A stretch of DNA of 64,000 nt from Chthonomonas sp. UBA2387 (GCA_002343445.1 DDSP01000048.1:1-64000); one strand, 5' to 3'. Shown: positions 43,101 to 51,621, counted from the stretch's first letter. Translations and numbers: made by a program. The notes: a model not told the origin generated them from the sequence alone.

Positions 43101-45710
43101 AACCTAGACGCGATCAATTTCTCGCTCGACGCGCAGTCTGCGGGTAAAGGCATGAGCCTGAACCCGACTACGGGAGTGTTCACCTGGACCCCGAGCGAAC
43201 AACAGGACGGCGTCCACACGGTGACGGTCACGGTCAAAGACACGGGTTTCCCGCAGATGAGCGACTCGGCGACCTTCACGATCACCGTGCGCGAGGTGAA
43301 CGTGCGACCGAACATCGCCCCGATCGCCGACAAGACGGTGGACGAGCACACGCTCCTGACGTTCGTCGCCACTGCGACGGACCCCGACTTCGTGAACCCC
43401 GGCGCGGCGCCGAACACACTGACGTTCTCGCTCGATCGGGAATCGTTGGCCAAGGGTATGGTGATCGCCCCGGCGACGGGCGTGTTCACGTGGACTCCCA
43501 ACGAGTCGCAGGATGGGCAGCACTCGGTGACCGTGACGGTGACCGACGACGGCACCCCGCAATTGTCGCACAGCGTCACGTTTGCGATCACGGTCATTGA
43601 GGTCAACGAGGCTCCGGTGCTAGACCCGATTGGTGACCGCTCGGTGGACGAGCTTGCGGCGCTGTCTTTCGCGGTCGCGGCCAGCGACCCAGACACGGTG
43701 AACCCCGGCGCGATGCCGAATACGCTGACGTTCTCGCTCGACGCGACTTCGATCGCCAAGGGGATGAGCCTGGACTCTCAAACAGGCGCGTTCTCGTGGA
43801 CGCCGACCGAAGCGCAGGATGGTGCGCACAGTGTGACGATCACCGTGAGCGACGGCGCACTGACGGACTCGGAGACGTTCACGATCTTGGTGAACGAGGT
43901 GAACCTGGCACCGACCATCGACCCGATCTCGAGTCAGTTTGCGACCCAAGGCGCGTTGCTGACGTTCACCGCGACGGCGAGCGATGCGGACACCGTGAAT
44001 CCAAGCGCCATGCCCAACGTGCTGACGTTCACTCTGGACGCCGACTCGCTTTCCAAAGGCATGGCCATCGCCCCCCTGACCGGGGTCTTCCAGTGGACCC
44101 CGACCGCGTTCCATGGCGGCATCCACATGGTGACGATCACAGTCACCGACGACGGCTCGCCTGAACTGAGCGACTCGGTCACGTTCACGATCTACTCGGA
44201 CCGGGTCCGCAACGTTTGGGGCTGGGGCTTCAACGACGGCGGCCAAGTCGGCGACGGCACCACCTTGAACCGCATCCCGCCGACGACGATCTTGGAGGTC
44301 GCGGAGATCGTGCAGGTGTCGGCAGGAATGAACCACAGTCTCGCGTTGCGCAGCGATGGCCGGGTCTGGGCTTGGGGCTGGAACAACCACGGTGCGGTGG
44401 GCGACGGCACGACCATCCAGCGGCACGCGCCCGTTTGGGTCGCGCCCATGACCGACGTGGTGTCGGTGGCTGCGGGCGCCGAGTTCAGTCTGGCGCTGCG
44501 GTCCGACGGATCGGTCTGGGGCTGGGGGCGCAACAACCATGGGCAGTTGGGCGACCTCACGACGACGGACCGCTGGAGTCCGATCCAGATACCTGAGGCC
44601 TCGGCGATCGTGGCCATCGCGGCGGGAGGGGGCCACAGCCTGGCGCTTGCGGGCGACGGCAAGGTGTGGTCGTGGGGCCGCAACGAGTTCGGGCAGTTGG
44701 GCAATGGCCTGACGAACGACCGGCCGCTGCCGTTCCCGATCGTCGGATTGGACCAGATCGTGGCGATCTCGGCGGGCGAGTCGCACAGCATGGCGTTGCG
44801 CGCGGACGGCACCGTCTGGGTTTGGGGACGAAACAACACCGGCCAGTTGGGAGACGGCACCACAACGAACCGATTGACACCCGTGTTGGTGCATCACCTG
44901 TCGCAGGTGACGGCCATCGCTGCGGGATGGGGGCACTCGGTCGCCAGTCGCGCCGACGGCACGGCGTGGGCTTGGGGCGCCAACGGGTTAGGCCAGATCG
45001 GCGACGGTACGACCGTGGACCGCTGGACTCCGGTCCAGACGGCGGGGTTGGGGGGCGTGGCCGCCGTGTCCGCAGGTGCGGGATACAGCCTGGCCCTGCA
45101 CGGCGATGGGACGATGAGCGGTTGGGGCTGGAACGCTTCCGGGCAGTTGGGCGACGGAACGACGGCGACCCGTACGACGCCGGTGCAGGTGGTCGGCGTG
45201 GGGCAGGTCACGTCGATGTCGGCGGGCGGCGGGCACGGTCTGGCTACGACGGGCCTGCTCCCGATGGTGCGCGGGACGGTTGTCCTGCAAGACTTGTCCG
45301 GCTCGCCCGCGGGCTTGTCGGTGACGGTGGAGGTGCGCGCGTTGGGCTCGGGTGCGGTCCTGGACAGCCGGCAGTTGGTGCTGGACGCGGACGGGAACTT
45401 CGCGATGCCGACGCTGTTGCAGGGCGACTACCAGATCGCGGTCCGGGGTTCGAACTGGCTTCGCCACGCAGTGGGTCCGGTGCACATCTCGGACACGGGT
45501 GTATCGGGTCTTAGTTTCAACCTGATCAACGGCGACGTCACGGGGGACAACACGATCAACATCCAGGACTTTCTGGCGCTTCGCCTCGCGTTCGGCTCCA
45601 TGTCGGGGACTCAGAACTGGAATCCGAACGCCGACCTGAACAAGGACGGGGTGGTGAACATCGCGGACCTCCTGATTCTCAGGAAGGATTTCGGGCGGTC
45701 GGGCGACTGA
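40185..45710 (+). CDS. Giant secreted RCC1 / Ig-like mosaic with dockerin-like C-terminus
   Basis: The 1841-residue product has a signal peptide (VRLVAAFVAIVCGGFASAQ) and alternating blocks. RCC1-type repeats (units such as VWAWGWNLFGQLGDGTTTDR then VSAGWYHSLAL) form about residues 28-380, 570-940 and 1345-1690, each near seven blades. Between them are He_PIG/cadherin-like Ig domains (DPIGDRSVDELAALSFAV, SLDSQTGAFSWTPTEAQDG). The last 150 residues are a small beta domain plus two EF-hand-like loops (GDVTGDNTINIQDFLALR, ADLNKDGVVNIADLLILR) ending FGRSGD. It is probably an adhesin or surface scaffold. RCC1 repeats in bacteria are known; a three-block mosaic is unusual. Confidence 0.88.
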   Translation: MVRHHVWVRLVAAFVAIVCGGFASAQVTGVWSWGANDEGQLGDGSLTDRPTAVHVAGLTGVVSVSAGWYHSLALKDDGTVWAWGWNLFGQLGDGTTTDRLTPVQVQGLSNVVEISAGAYHSLARLANGQVWAWGRNENGRLGDGTTTDRLAPVRVSGLSSVVQISAGMDHSLARLEGGSVRAWGGNGTGQLGDGTTTERWTPVAVTGLTNARHVAAGANHSAAALTDGTVWGWGWNARGQLGDGTWIDKHTPVQAVGVTNAVAVAASSHTLALRSNGTVWGWGWNVRGQLGDGNTDMMVLLPAQTQISNVKEIAVGILHSIAAKHDGTVWAWGGNDYGALGDGTEHDRLTPVQTVGLSAVTAIAANGFHNLVVGVGIPSGSGPTLNPIGDRDVDEETLLAFTVSGSDPGGGALTFSLDAASLAAGMTLDATTGAFAWTPSEAQDGVHSVTITVANAANETASETFSITVREVNRPPVLDTLLNQSLLWLATFSFTVTASDPDTVNPGAVPNTLTYSLDQNSLSKGMSIDAATGKLLWVPNPMQEGVHQVTVTVTDDGTPSLSASATFGINHMRRAGAVYAWGQGWDGSLGLGRRGGSPLPERVLVPPTAVQVSGHQGNGSTNHTLSLHVDGTVWAWGRNQRGQLGDGTTEDRSTPVQVAGLTDIVQVAAGANFSAALRADGTVWTWGANENGELGRGYISGALRLSPEMVSGISGVVAIAATSAGVLALREDGTVWAWGHNHNFALGLPFLATGSWFDENRYSVPTITRFPSGVRSLSAGPSSSMVLQTDGTVWSVGRPVWHANGTNVYDSTLGLPVQVPDVANAVRINDGGSVRSIGLENGTLLLMGDNGDGQLGDGTTTKRWYPGPVSGFSERVLQSTSGSFHTLAVRDDGTLWSWGSNYDGQLGLGSDRGEYLTPHQVPGLQKVFWIDAPDRNSFAILEVNDPPVLDPVGDKEINELAPFTFTVTATDPNLDAINFSLDAQSAGKGMSLNPTTGVFTWTPSEQQDGVHTVTVTVKDTGFPQMSDSATFTITVREVNVRPNIAPIADKTVDEHTLLTFVATATDPDFVNPGAAPNTLTFSLDRESLAKGMVIAPATGVFTWTPNESQDGQHSVTVTVTDDGTPQLSHSVTFAITVIEVNEAPVLDPIGDRSVDELAALSFAVAASDPDTVNPGAMPNTLTFSLDATSIAKGMSLDSQTGAFSWTPTEAQDGAHSVTITVSDGALTDSETFTILVNEVNLAPTIDPISSQFATQGALLTFTATASDADTVNPSAMPNVLTFTLDADSLSKGMAIAPLTGVFQWTPTAFHGGIHMVTITVTDDGSPELSDSVTFTIYSDRVRNVWGWGFNDGGQVGDGTTLNRIPPTTILEVAEIVQVSAGMNHSLALRSDGRVWAWGWNNHGAVGDGTTIQRHAPVWVAPMTDVVSVAAGAEFSLALRSDGSVWGWGRNNHGQLGDLTTTDRWSPIQIPEASAIVAIAAGGGHSLALAGDGKVWSWGRNEFGQLGNGLTNDRPLPFPIVGLDQIVAISAGESHSMALRADGTVWVWGRNNTGQLGDGTTTNRLTPVLVHHLSQVTAIAAGWGHSVASRADGTAWAWGANGLGQIGDGTTVDRWTPVQTAGLGGVAAVSAGAGYSLALHGDGTMSGWGWNASGQLGDGTTATRTTPVQVVGVGQVTSMSAGGGHGLATTGLLPMVRGTVVLQDLSGSPAGLSVTVEVRALGSGAVLDSRQLVLDADGNFAMPTLLQGDYQIAVRGSNWLRHAVGPVHISDTGVSGLSFNLINGDVTGDNTINIQDFLALRLAFGSMSGTQNWNPNADLNKDGVVNIADLLILRKDFGRSGD

Positions 45711-45796
45711 TCCCGCCAACGGCCTGCAAGCCTTGCCCGGGGCTTGACTCGATCGATTGGGGGGCGGTATGGTTCGGCCGTAGCGGGAAGTGAAAC

Positions 45797-46042
45797 GTGA
45801 AGTCAAAGAGAAGCCTTTGGAGGACAAGCCTTTGGAGATGCTATGGCCTGCTCGTGATGCTGTGTTCGCAAGCGGCAGTTGCGCAGGCTGAAGAACCCTC
45901 GGCCACGATGTCGTTTGGAGCGTTGCCCAACTTCTTGACCGGGACCATGAACGCAGATGTTGACGTTAAGCTTCGGGGAGTTTATCGAAGTTCCTACGAC
46001 GACGCCTACATCGCGTGGGTTCACGCAACCGAGGAGGGATAG
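45797..46042 (+). CDS. Small secreted hypothetical protein
   Basis: The 81-residue product has an N-terminal signal-like region (SLWRCYGLLVMLCSQAAVAQ, cleavage after AQA) and a 50-residue mature part with no known domain. GTG 45797 is the only upstream start. The first codons contain an internal direct repeat (AGCCTTTGGAG twice). It ends 2 bp before the next gene, with GAGGAGGGA shared as that gene's ribosome site, so both are probably translated together. Confidence 0.5.
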   Translation: MKSKRSLWRTSLWRCYGLLVMLCSQAAVAQAEEPSATMSFGALPNFLTGTMNADVDVKLRGVYRSSYDDAYIAWVHATEEG

Positions 46043-46044
46043 AG

Positions 46045-47004
46045 ATGAACAGCCTGGCAGCACTATTGCTTTCTGTAAGTGTTTTTGGGGGCAGGGACGC
46101 CCTTCAATTGGCCACCGATTGGGTGATTCGCAATTCTTTGCGTGAGCCAGGTGTTAAACCGTCTCACATCGAGCGAGACGATCTCCAAAAGACTACGGAA
46201 GTATTCTTTGGCCACCTAAGCGTTGAGGTACTTGATGAGATAGGCGTTGGGAAGGTGCGCGACTATCAGCGGGATATCGAGCGCTCCTTGAGAACGGAGG
46301 TGCGCGTGTCTAAAGCCATCTCCTCCGCGGAACAGGTCGAGCTCAAGCTTAGAGCCATGCTGACCCGATTTGGCGTACCGGAAGAGTGGCCCACTCTGCA
46401 TGTGATGTTTAAGGAGGACCAGCCAATGTCCCTGCCAGATACATCGCTCCACGGCCTCGCTCGACTCAGCGTCGCAGAGCGGTTCATGGGTTTGCCACTG
46501 TTTGGGTACACCAACACTGCTTCGATTGAAGTAGACCCCGCGAATGGTCACATGCTGGGCTTCTGGATCAGCAAAGAAGCCAAGCCGGTCGAGGGCCCCT
46601 TCGTGCTCACGCCCGAGCAGGCGTCGGCCATCGCAAACCAAATCTATCGCGCGGAGCGCCACCTGATTCCGGAGAGTTTGGACAACCCTGTGCCGCACGA
46701 GGTCCAGAAAGGATACGGAACCGATCAAAAGCACGGCAAGATCCCCCAGGGCGTTCGCAAAGACCTGCCCGCCGTGCCCGCATACCGAGTGAGCTACGAG
46801 GGCGAGACGAACCCCTATGTGGTGGTGGATGCGGGGAGCGGGGCCGTGCTGTGGCGGTCGTGGCGTTTGATCACGCCGAAGCATCCGGACGGCGACTGGC
46901 GGGCTCGTCTGGGCCTCATTCCTGACTCCCGAGTCCAGATGGGGTATGTTCAGGGCACAGATGGTGGATGGAGCCGAGCCCGGTTCTGGGTTGACTCGAC
47001 GTGA
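46045..47004 (+). CDS. Hypothetical protein, possibly PepSY-like C-terminus
   Basis: The 319-residue product begins with ATG 46045 right after GAGGAGGGA, a strong ribosome site. A weakly hydrophobic N-terminus (MNSLAALLLSVSVFGG) may be a signal. Residues 200-290 carry FVLTPEQASAIANQIYRAE and, later, PAYRVSYEGETNPYVVVDAG then SGAVLWRS, reminiscent of PepSY-type domains with a helix followed by strands. I do not recognise the full-length family. Its end overlaps the superoxide dismutase start by 44 bp. Confidence 0.6.
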   Translation: MNSLAALLLSVSVFGGRDALQLATDWVIRNSLREPGVKPSHIERDDLQKTTEVFFGHLSVEVLDEIGVGKVRDYQRDIERSLRTEVRVSKAISSAEQVELKLRAMLTRFGVPEEWPTLHVMFKEDQPMSLPDTSLHGLARLSVAERFMGLPLFGYTNTASIEVDPANGHMLGFWISKEAKPVEGPFVLTPEQASAIANQIYRAERHLIPESLDNPVPHEVQKGYGTDQKHGKIPQGVRKDLPAVPAYRVSYEGETNPYVVVDAGSGAVLWRSWRLITPKHPDGDWRARLGLIPDSRVQMGYVQGTDGGWSRARFWVDST

Positions 47005-47689
47005 TTTCATGGGTGCCGCCGCAGTCGTCGGCATGGCGTCCGTGACCGGATCCGGGTGGCCGCTCGCCGCCGCAAAGGACAAGACTATGGATGTGAAGCT
47101 CGTCGCCGTTCCCGAATCTCTCCCCGAAAAGGTCTTCACCACCGAGCGCGTCGGCATTTCGCGCAAAACCCACGAGGAGCACCTGAAGCTCTGGCAGGGC
47201 TACGCCCGCAAGACCAACGAGATCCGCCAGAAGCTCGCGGCGCTCGACGCCGACCCCGCCAAGGCGAACCAGATCTACAGCGACATCCGCGCCCTGAAGG
47301 CCGACTATTCGTTCGCCTACGAGGGCCTGATCAACCACAACGTCTACTTCGACACGATCGGCGGCGCCGGCGGCCCCGCCACGGGACGCATCGCCACGCT
47401 CATCGAGCAAGCCTACGGCAGCTTCGAGGCCTGGGTCCAAGACCTGAAGGCGACGGGCATGGGCGCGCGCGGATGGGTCTTCACGGCCTACGACCACGAA
47501 GAGAAGCGCATCTTCAACTACCTGGGCGACGCCCAAAACACGTTCCCCATCTGGAACCACACGCTGGTTCTGGCGCTGGACGTGTACGAGCACGCGTACT
47601 ACCTGGACTTCGCCACGGCCCGCGCGAAGTACCTGGACGCGTATGTCCAGGTCATCGACTGGAACGCCGTCAACGCCCGCCTGGGCTGA
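46961..47689 (+). CDS. Fe/Mn superoxide dismutase with Tat-type signal
   Basis: This enzyme dismutates superoxide. From ATG 46961 the 242-residue product has a twin-arginine signal LTRRDFMGAAAVVGMAS (residues 11-27) and the four expected metal ligands: His71 (THEEHLKLWQGYA), His126 (GLINHNVYF), Asp207 and His211 (DVYEHAYYLDF). The usual middle block AGHWNHSLFW is replaced by EGLINHNVYFDTIGG, so it is a divergent branch. Twin-arginine signals on Fe/Mn SODs are uncommon and imply export of the folded, metal-loaded enzyme. A 15-bp terminator stem follows. Confidence 0.9.
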   Translation: MVDGAEPGSGLTRRDFMGAAAVVGMASVTGSGWPLAAAKDKTMDVKLVAVPESLPEKVFTTERVGISRKTHEEHLKLWQGYARKTNEIRQKLAALDADPAKANQIYSDIRALKADYSFAYEGLINHNVYFDTIGGAGGPATGRIATLIEQAYGSFEAWVQDLKATGMGARGWVFTAYDHEEKRIFNYLGDAQNTFPIWNHTLVLALDVYEHAYYLDFATARAKYLDAYVQVIDWNAVNARLG

Positions 47690-47707
47690 CCTGGCTCCAC
47701 ACAATGG

Positions 47708-47747
47708 CGACCCTCTGGCGGCTAGGCCGCCGGAGGGTCGTTCGGTT
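47708..47747 (+). terminator. Terminator after the superoxide dismutase gene
   Basis: A 15-bp stem (47708-47722 with 47726-47740, one T-G wobble) closes a TAG loop and is followed by TTCGGTTT. It lies 18 bp after the stop. Confidence 0.8.
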
Positions 47748-47756
47748 TGTGCCGAT

Positions 47757-47855
47757 TAGCGGAAGTGCCACCCGACGGATAGCGGAAGTTGTTTGGGGGC
47801 TTGAAAGGCCGCATTGAACCTAGCGCCCCGATTTCAGGGGCCAAATAGCGGAAGT
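47757..47855. repeat. Three copies of TAGCGGAAGT
   Basis: The 10-mer TAGCGGAAGT occurs at 47757-47766, 47780-47789 and 47846-47855, in the intergenic region between the superoxide dismutase terminator and the convergent GAF gene. Flanks are similar (AT or A before, T/G after). It could be regulator sites or decay of a short tandem element. Confidence 0.6.
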
Positions 47856-47905
47856 TCGCGCGCGTGGTTTAGTGCGGTTTTTGCCCAATCGCTGGAGCCC
47901 GCCAC

Positions 47906-49828
47906 CTACGCCGCGACGGCCGATTCAGAGCGGATCGGTGCCGACCGCGCGCGGAGGGCAAGCGGTTTGCGCATCCCGCCGGCACCCTCGATGGCCACCA
48001 TCGAAGCCATCGCCGCCGCCTCGTTCGCCCAACTGTGCGCGAAGGGCTCCGACGCGCCCGGCAGGAACGCCACGAAGTCGCCCTCGGTGCGGCGGCAGAG
48101 CATCCCGCCCAGCGGCAACTTGGCCCGCAACTTGCGCGCGAACGTGCGTTGCGCCCGCATGAGCGCCGGCCGGCCGAATGTCTCCAAGATGTCGCGCTTC
48201 TTCAGCGGCTCCAGATAGACCAACCACCCCTCGCCCGCCTCGGCGACGGACGTCTGGAACTCCTTGGCCGTCATCAGGCCGCTCTCCCGCTGGCTCTGCT
48301 CGACCAAGCGGCCGATGGCCTGGCCCAGCTCGGCGGCCACCAAGCGGAGCGTGTGCTGCTCGTGGACGTCGATGCCGCCCGCAACCGGGGTGGAGACGGT
48401 GAGAATCCCGTAGGGCGTCTCGTCGAACTGGATGGGGATGGCGCAGAAGCTGCCCACGCGTTGGCGGAGCGCCTCGGCGCGGTCGCAACGCTGGTCTTCG
48501 AACACGTCGAACAGAGCCAATTCGGGTGCGCCGATCTTCAGCCATCCGGCCGAACCGGGGCCGTAGGCAAAGCTCATCGTCTCCAGGAACCGGATCGTGC
48601 GCCCGCGTCCCGCCACGTGGAGCATCTCGGATCCGTCGAGGAACACGACGCCAAGGTGGTCCCAATCGAACGATTCGCCCAACTCGGCGACCACGCGCGC
48701 GGCCAGCGATTCGGGCGTTTGGGCGCCAGCGGTGGCTGTGGCGATTTCGTAAAGAAGCTCGGCCTCGCGCAGCCGGGCCTCGGTGCGGCGCTGGGCAGCG
48801 CTTTCGCGGAGCAACCAGGCCAGGATCGGGGCGGATTCCTCCGCTTGCTGTCGGGCCTCGTCCAACGTCTCCGGGTTCTCGCAACGGAGGGTGAGCATGC
48901 CGCACGGGCGGCCCTGATCGAGCAACACCACGTTGGCCGAAGTCAGCTTGTCGCCAGGCGTCTGAAGTGCGCGGAGCCGGTCGGCGGCTTGCGTCGGGAT
49001 GGACTCCAGACCCTTGGTCACGTCCATGTGGAGCGCTTGTTGGGCCATCGGGTGAGGGACCTCGCCCTCCACGGCCCGCACCACGAACGCGTCGCTGAAC
49101 TGCGCGTAGGTGTGCAGGATGGCTTGGTCCACACGCGTCAGTTTGGTCATGGTCGAAGCCACCGACTTGTAGAAATCCGCTCCCTTGGCGTGCCGGGTCT
49201 CGATCAGTTTGACAAGCAAGCGGTCTTGGCGGCTGCGAACCTGGAGCTGTCGGAATTCGTCGCGCAGCGCGCGGTAGCTCTCGCGAAGCTGCAAGTAGGC
49301 CGTCGGCTCGATCGTCTCGTCCGGCGTCTCGGGGTCGGCAGGGGGCAGCACCGGCTCGCCGATGGCCTGGCTCTCGCTCATCACGGTGCGGCGCTGGGTC
49401 ATCAGCAGGCCGATCGCGGCGACCAGGCCGACCGTGCCCAAAAGGCCGAGGCTGGGTTGGGTGTGCCGGGCGACCAACGCGTCGGCGACCAGCAAGGCGG
49501 CGGCGGCCAAAGGCGCCATGGCGCTGGGGTGCGAACCGAACCGAGCGGCGGCATACGCCAGCGGCGCAAGGACGACATAGCCGAACGCATCCAGCCGCCC
49601 GACGGCCGCGAGTGCGAACGCGATGAGAAAGGAATCGGCCACGGCCGAAAAGCCGGAGACGCCCGGATTCCGCAGCCCGCGACGTTCGAGCAGAAACACC
49701 AACACGCCGAGCGCGGCGAACAGGGCCGCTGCGCCGCCCACCCACTCGAATTCGCTGGCCGAGCCGAAGCGAAACGCCGCAGCGGCGGCACCGATGGCAA
49801 GGAGAAGGCGCGCGATCAGTTCGAACAT
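47906..49828 (-). CDS. Membrane GAF protein with degenerate GGDEF domain
   Basis: The 640-residue protein has an N-terminal membrane domain of about six helices (residues 5-145), a linker, one or two GAF-type domains (residues about 215-360 and 375-520; second with YEIATATAGAQTPESLAARV and IPIQFDETPYGILTVSTPVA), and a C-terminal 110 residues with the GGDEF fold order. In place of GGDEF it has RRTEGDFVAFLPG, so the catalytic signature is lost and cyclase activity is unlikely; it may bind nucleotides or partners. No regulator neighbour indicates its target. Confidence 0.75.
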   Translation of the reverse strand: MFELIARLLLAIGAAAAAFRFGSASEFEWVGGAAALFAALGVLVFLLERRGLRNPGVSGFSAVADSFLIAFALAAVGRLDAFGYVVLAPLAYAAARFGSHPSAMAPLAAAALLVADALVARHTQPSLGLLGTVGLVAAIGLLMTQRRTVMSESQAIGEPVLPPADPETPDETIEPTAYLQLRESYRALRDEFRQLQVRSRQDRLLVKLIETRHAKGADFYKSVASTMTKLTRVDQAILHTYAQFSDAFVVRAVEGEVPHPMAQQALHMDVTKGLESIPTQAADRLRALQTPGDKLTSANVVLLDQGRPCGMLTLRCENPETLDEARQQAEESAPILAWLLRESAAQRRTEARLREAELLYEIATATAGAQTPESLAARVVAELGESFDWDHLGVVFLDGSEMLHVAGRGRTIRFLETMSFAYGPGSAGWLKIGAPELALFDVFEDQRCDRAEALRQRVGSFCAIPIQFDETPYGILTVSTPVAGGIDVHEQHTLRLVAAELGQAIGRLVEQSQRESGLMTAKEFQTSVAEAGEGWLVYLEPLKKRDILETFGRPALMRAQRTFARKLRAKLPLGGMLCRRTEGDFVAFLPGASEPFAHSWANEAAAMASMVAIEGAGGMRKPLALRARSAPIRSESAVAA

Positions 49829-49935
49829 GACGACCTGCTTTAGGTTTCGGTCAAACCCCGCAACTTTGCAGGGTGTTCAGGCTCGCCGCGAGCGAATTCC
49901 ACACGGATCGGGCCCTCGGTAAACTGCGCTTCAGG

Positions 49936-51273
49936 ATGCCTACCCGGCGCGACGTGATTAAACTTGGCGCGAGCAGCGTTCTCGCGGGTTCGCTGGGCCG
50001 ATTCGCCATGACCAACACCACCCAAGACCCCGTTCCCTCCCCCGAGCCTCGCGTTGCCTCGTTCGAATCGCTGGCGTTCGGCATGTTCGTCCACTGGGGG
50101 CTCTACTCCCAGATCGGCAAGGGCGAGTGGGCCATGCACCTCCACCGCATCCCGAAGGACGAGTACATGAAGCTCATGGGCACGTTCACCGCGAAGGACT
50201 TCGACGCGGCCAAGCTCGCCAAGACGGCCAAGCGGTCTGGGATGAAGTACATCACGCACACCACGCGCCACCACGACGGATTCAGCCTGTACGACACGCG
50301 GGGGCTCTCCAAGCTCGATGTCACCCACACCCCGGCCAAACGCGACCTCATCCTCGAATTCGTCGAGGCGTGCCGCGCCGAGGGGATCGTACCGATGCTC
50401 TACTGCACCACGCTGGATTGGAGCGACGAGCGGTTCGCCAACGACTGGGAGGGCTACCACAAGTACCTGCAAGCCAGCGTCGAACTGCTGTGCACGCGGT
50501 ACGGGAAGATCGGCGGGTTCTGGTTCGATGGCAACTGGAGCAAGAAGGACGCCGACTGGCACGAAACGGAACTGTATGCGGTCATCCGCAAGCACCAGCC
50601 CGACGCCATCGTCATCAACAACTCGGGGATCGACGCCATGGGTCGGGGTGGCCATCCCGAGGTGGACAGCGTCACGTTCGAACGGGGCCGTCCGACGCCC
50701 CTCGATCGAAAGGGCGCGAAGAAGTACGTCGCCGCCGAGATGTGCCACACGATGAACTTCCACTGGGGCGTGGCGAACCAAGACTTCAACTTCCTTTCAC
50801 CCGCCCACGTCATCGAAGAGCTTTGCTTCGCCCGACGCGCCGGGGCGAACCTGCTTATGAACATCGGGCCCGAAGCCCAGGGCGCGATTCCCGCCTACGA
50901 GGGTGCGGCGCTGGCCCGAGTGGGCGACTGGATCGAGCTGCACGGAGGTCCGGAAGGCGTCATGTACCAGGGGCGTCCTGCGGGGATCTCGGCCGAGGGC
51001 GACGACTTCGCCTTGGCGATGGGCGACGAGGTGTACCTGTTCGTGACGAACCTGACGGCCACCAGCAACACGCAGGCTCATGGGCCCAAGAGCCGGGGTC
51101 CGGGCAAGCGCGTGTTCAGGGGCTTGAACCGCGAGTTCAGCGAGGCGCATTGGATGGACAACGGCGAGAGGCTGAGCTTCGAGAGCGACCTCTCCGCGCG
51201 CGAACTGCGGCTCGAAGCCACGGGCTACCCCTATGGGACCAACACGGTCGTCCGGGTCGCCAGGCTCCGCTAA
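49936..51273 (+). CDS. Tat-exported alpha-L-fucosidase (GH29)
   Basis: The 445-residue product has a Tat signal (MPTRRDVIKLGASSVLAGSL). The catalytic barrel shows GH29 landmarks: FGMFVHWGLYSQIGKGEWAM, RSGMKYITHTTRHHDGFSLY, DVTHTPAKRDLILEFVEACR, and the nucleophile strand GGFWFDGNWSK (Asp in WFDG), with LLMNIGPEAQGAIP further on. GH29 enzymes release alpha-linked L-fucose. ATG 49936 begins the Tat signal; the frame is open to 49873 without signal features. The downstream neighbour is convergent yraN. Confidence 0.92.
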   Translation: MPTRRDVIKLGASSVLAGSLGRFAMTNTTQDPVPSPEPRVASFESLAFGMFVHWGLYSQIGKGEWAMHLHRIPKDEYMKLMGTFTAKDFDAAKLAKTAKRSGMKYITHTTRHHDGFSLYDTRGLSKLDVTHTPAKRDLILEFVEACRAEGIVPMLYCTTLDWSDERFANDWEGYHKYLQASVELLCTRYGKIGGFWFDGNWSKKDADWHETELYAVIRKHQPDAIVINNSGIDAMGRGGHPEVDSVTFERGRPTPLDRKGAKKYVAAEMCHTMNFHWGVANQDFNFLSPAHVIEELCFARRAGANLLMNIGPEAQGAIPAYEGAALARVGDWIELHGGPEGVMYQGRPAGISAEGDDFALAMGDEVYLFVTNLTATSNTQAHGPKSRGPGKRVFRGLNREFSEAHWMDNGERLSFESDLSARELRLEATGYPYGTNTVVRVARLR

Positions 51274-51279
51274 GGCGAG

Positions 51280-51621
51280 TCACCAAGCCTGAAACGCATC
51301 CGGGTAGTGGTGGATCGCGTCGGGGCAGACGACCACGACGTCGAACCGCCATTCGTGGTCCAAGCCGGCACCCTCGGCGTAGCGTGCCGCAGCATCCACC
51401 AGCCGCTGGATCTTGGCGGGCGTCACCGCCGACAAGGCGTCGTCGGGGTTGCGGCGGGCCTTGACTTCGACGAACACGAGCCGTTCGCCGTCCAACGCGA
51501 TCAGATCGATCTCCCCGCGCCCGGACTTGAATCGGCGCGTGAGCAGCGTCAGGCCCTTGGCCAAGAGGTGTTCGGCGGCGCGGTCTTCGGCGTTCGTGCC
51601 TACGCTTCGAGGCTGAGGCAA
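51280..51621 (-). CDS. UPF0102 / YraN family putative endonuclease
   Basis: The 113-residue product has the UPF0102 fold: AEDRAAEHLLAKGLTLLTRR, GRGEIDLIALDGERLVFVEV (nuclease-like D and ExK), KARRNPDDALSAVTPAKIQR. This restriction-endonuclease-like family typically neighbours rnhB, as here. The likely start is TTG 51621 with AAGGAGG 7 nt upstream, inside the end of rnhB (22-bp overlap); a longer in-frame GTG at 51672 is possible but has no such site. Confidence 0.88.
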   Translation of the reverse strand: MPQPRSVGTNAEDRAAEHLLAKGLTLLTRRFKSGRGEIDLIALDGERLVFVEVKARRNPDDALSAVTPAKIQRLVDAAARYAEGAGLDHEWRFDVVVVCPDAIHHYPDAFQAW

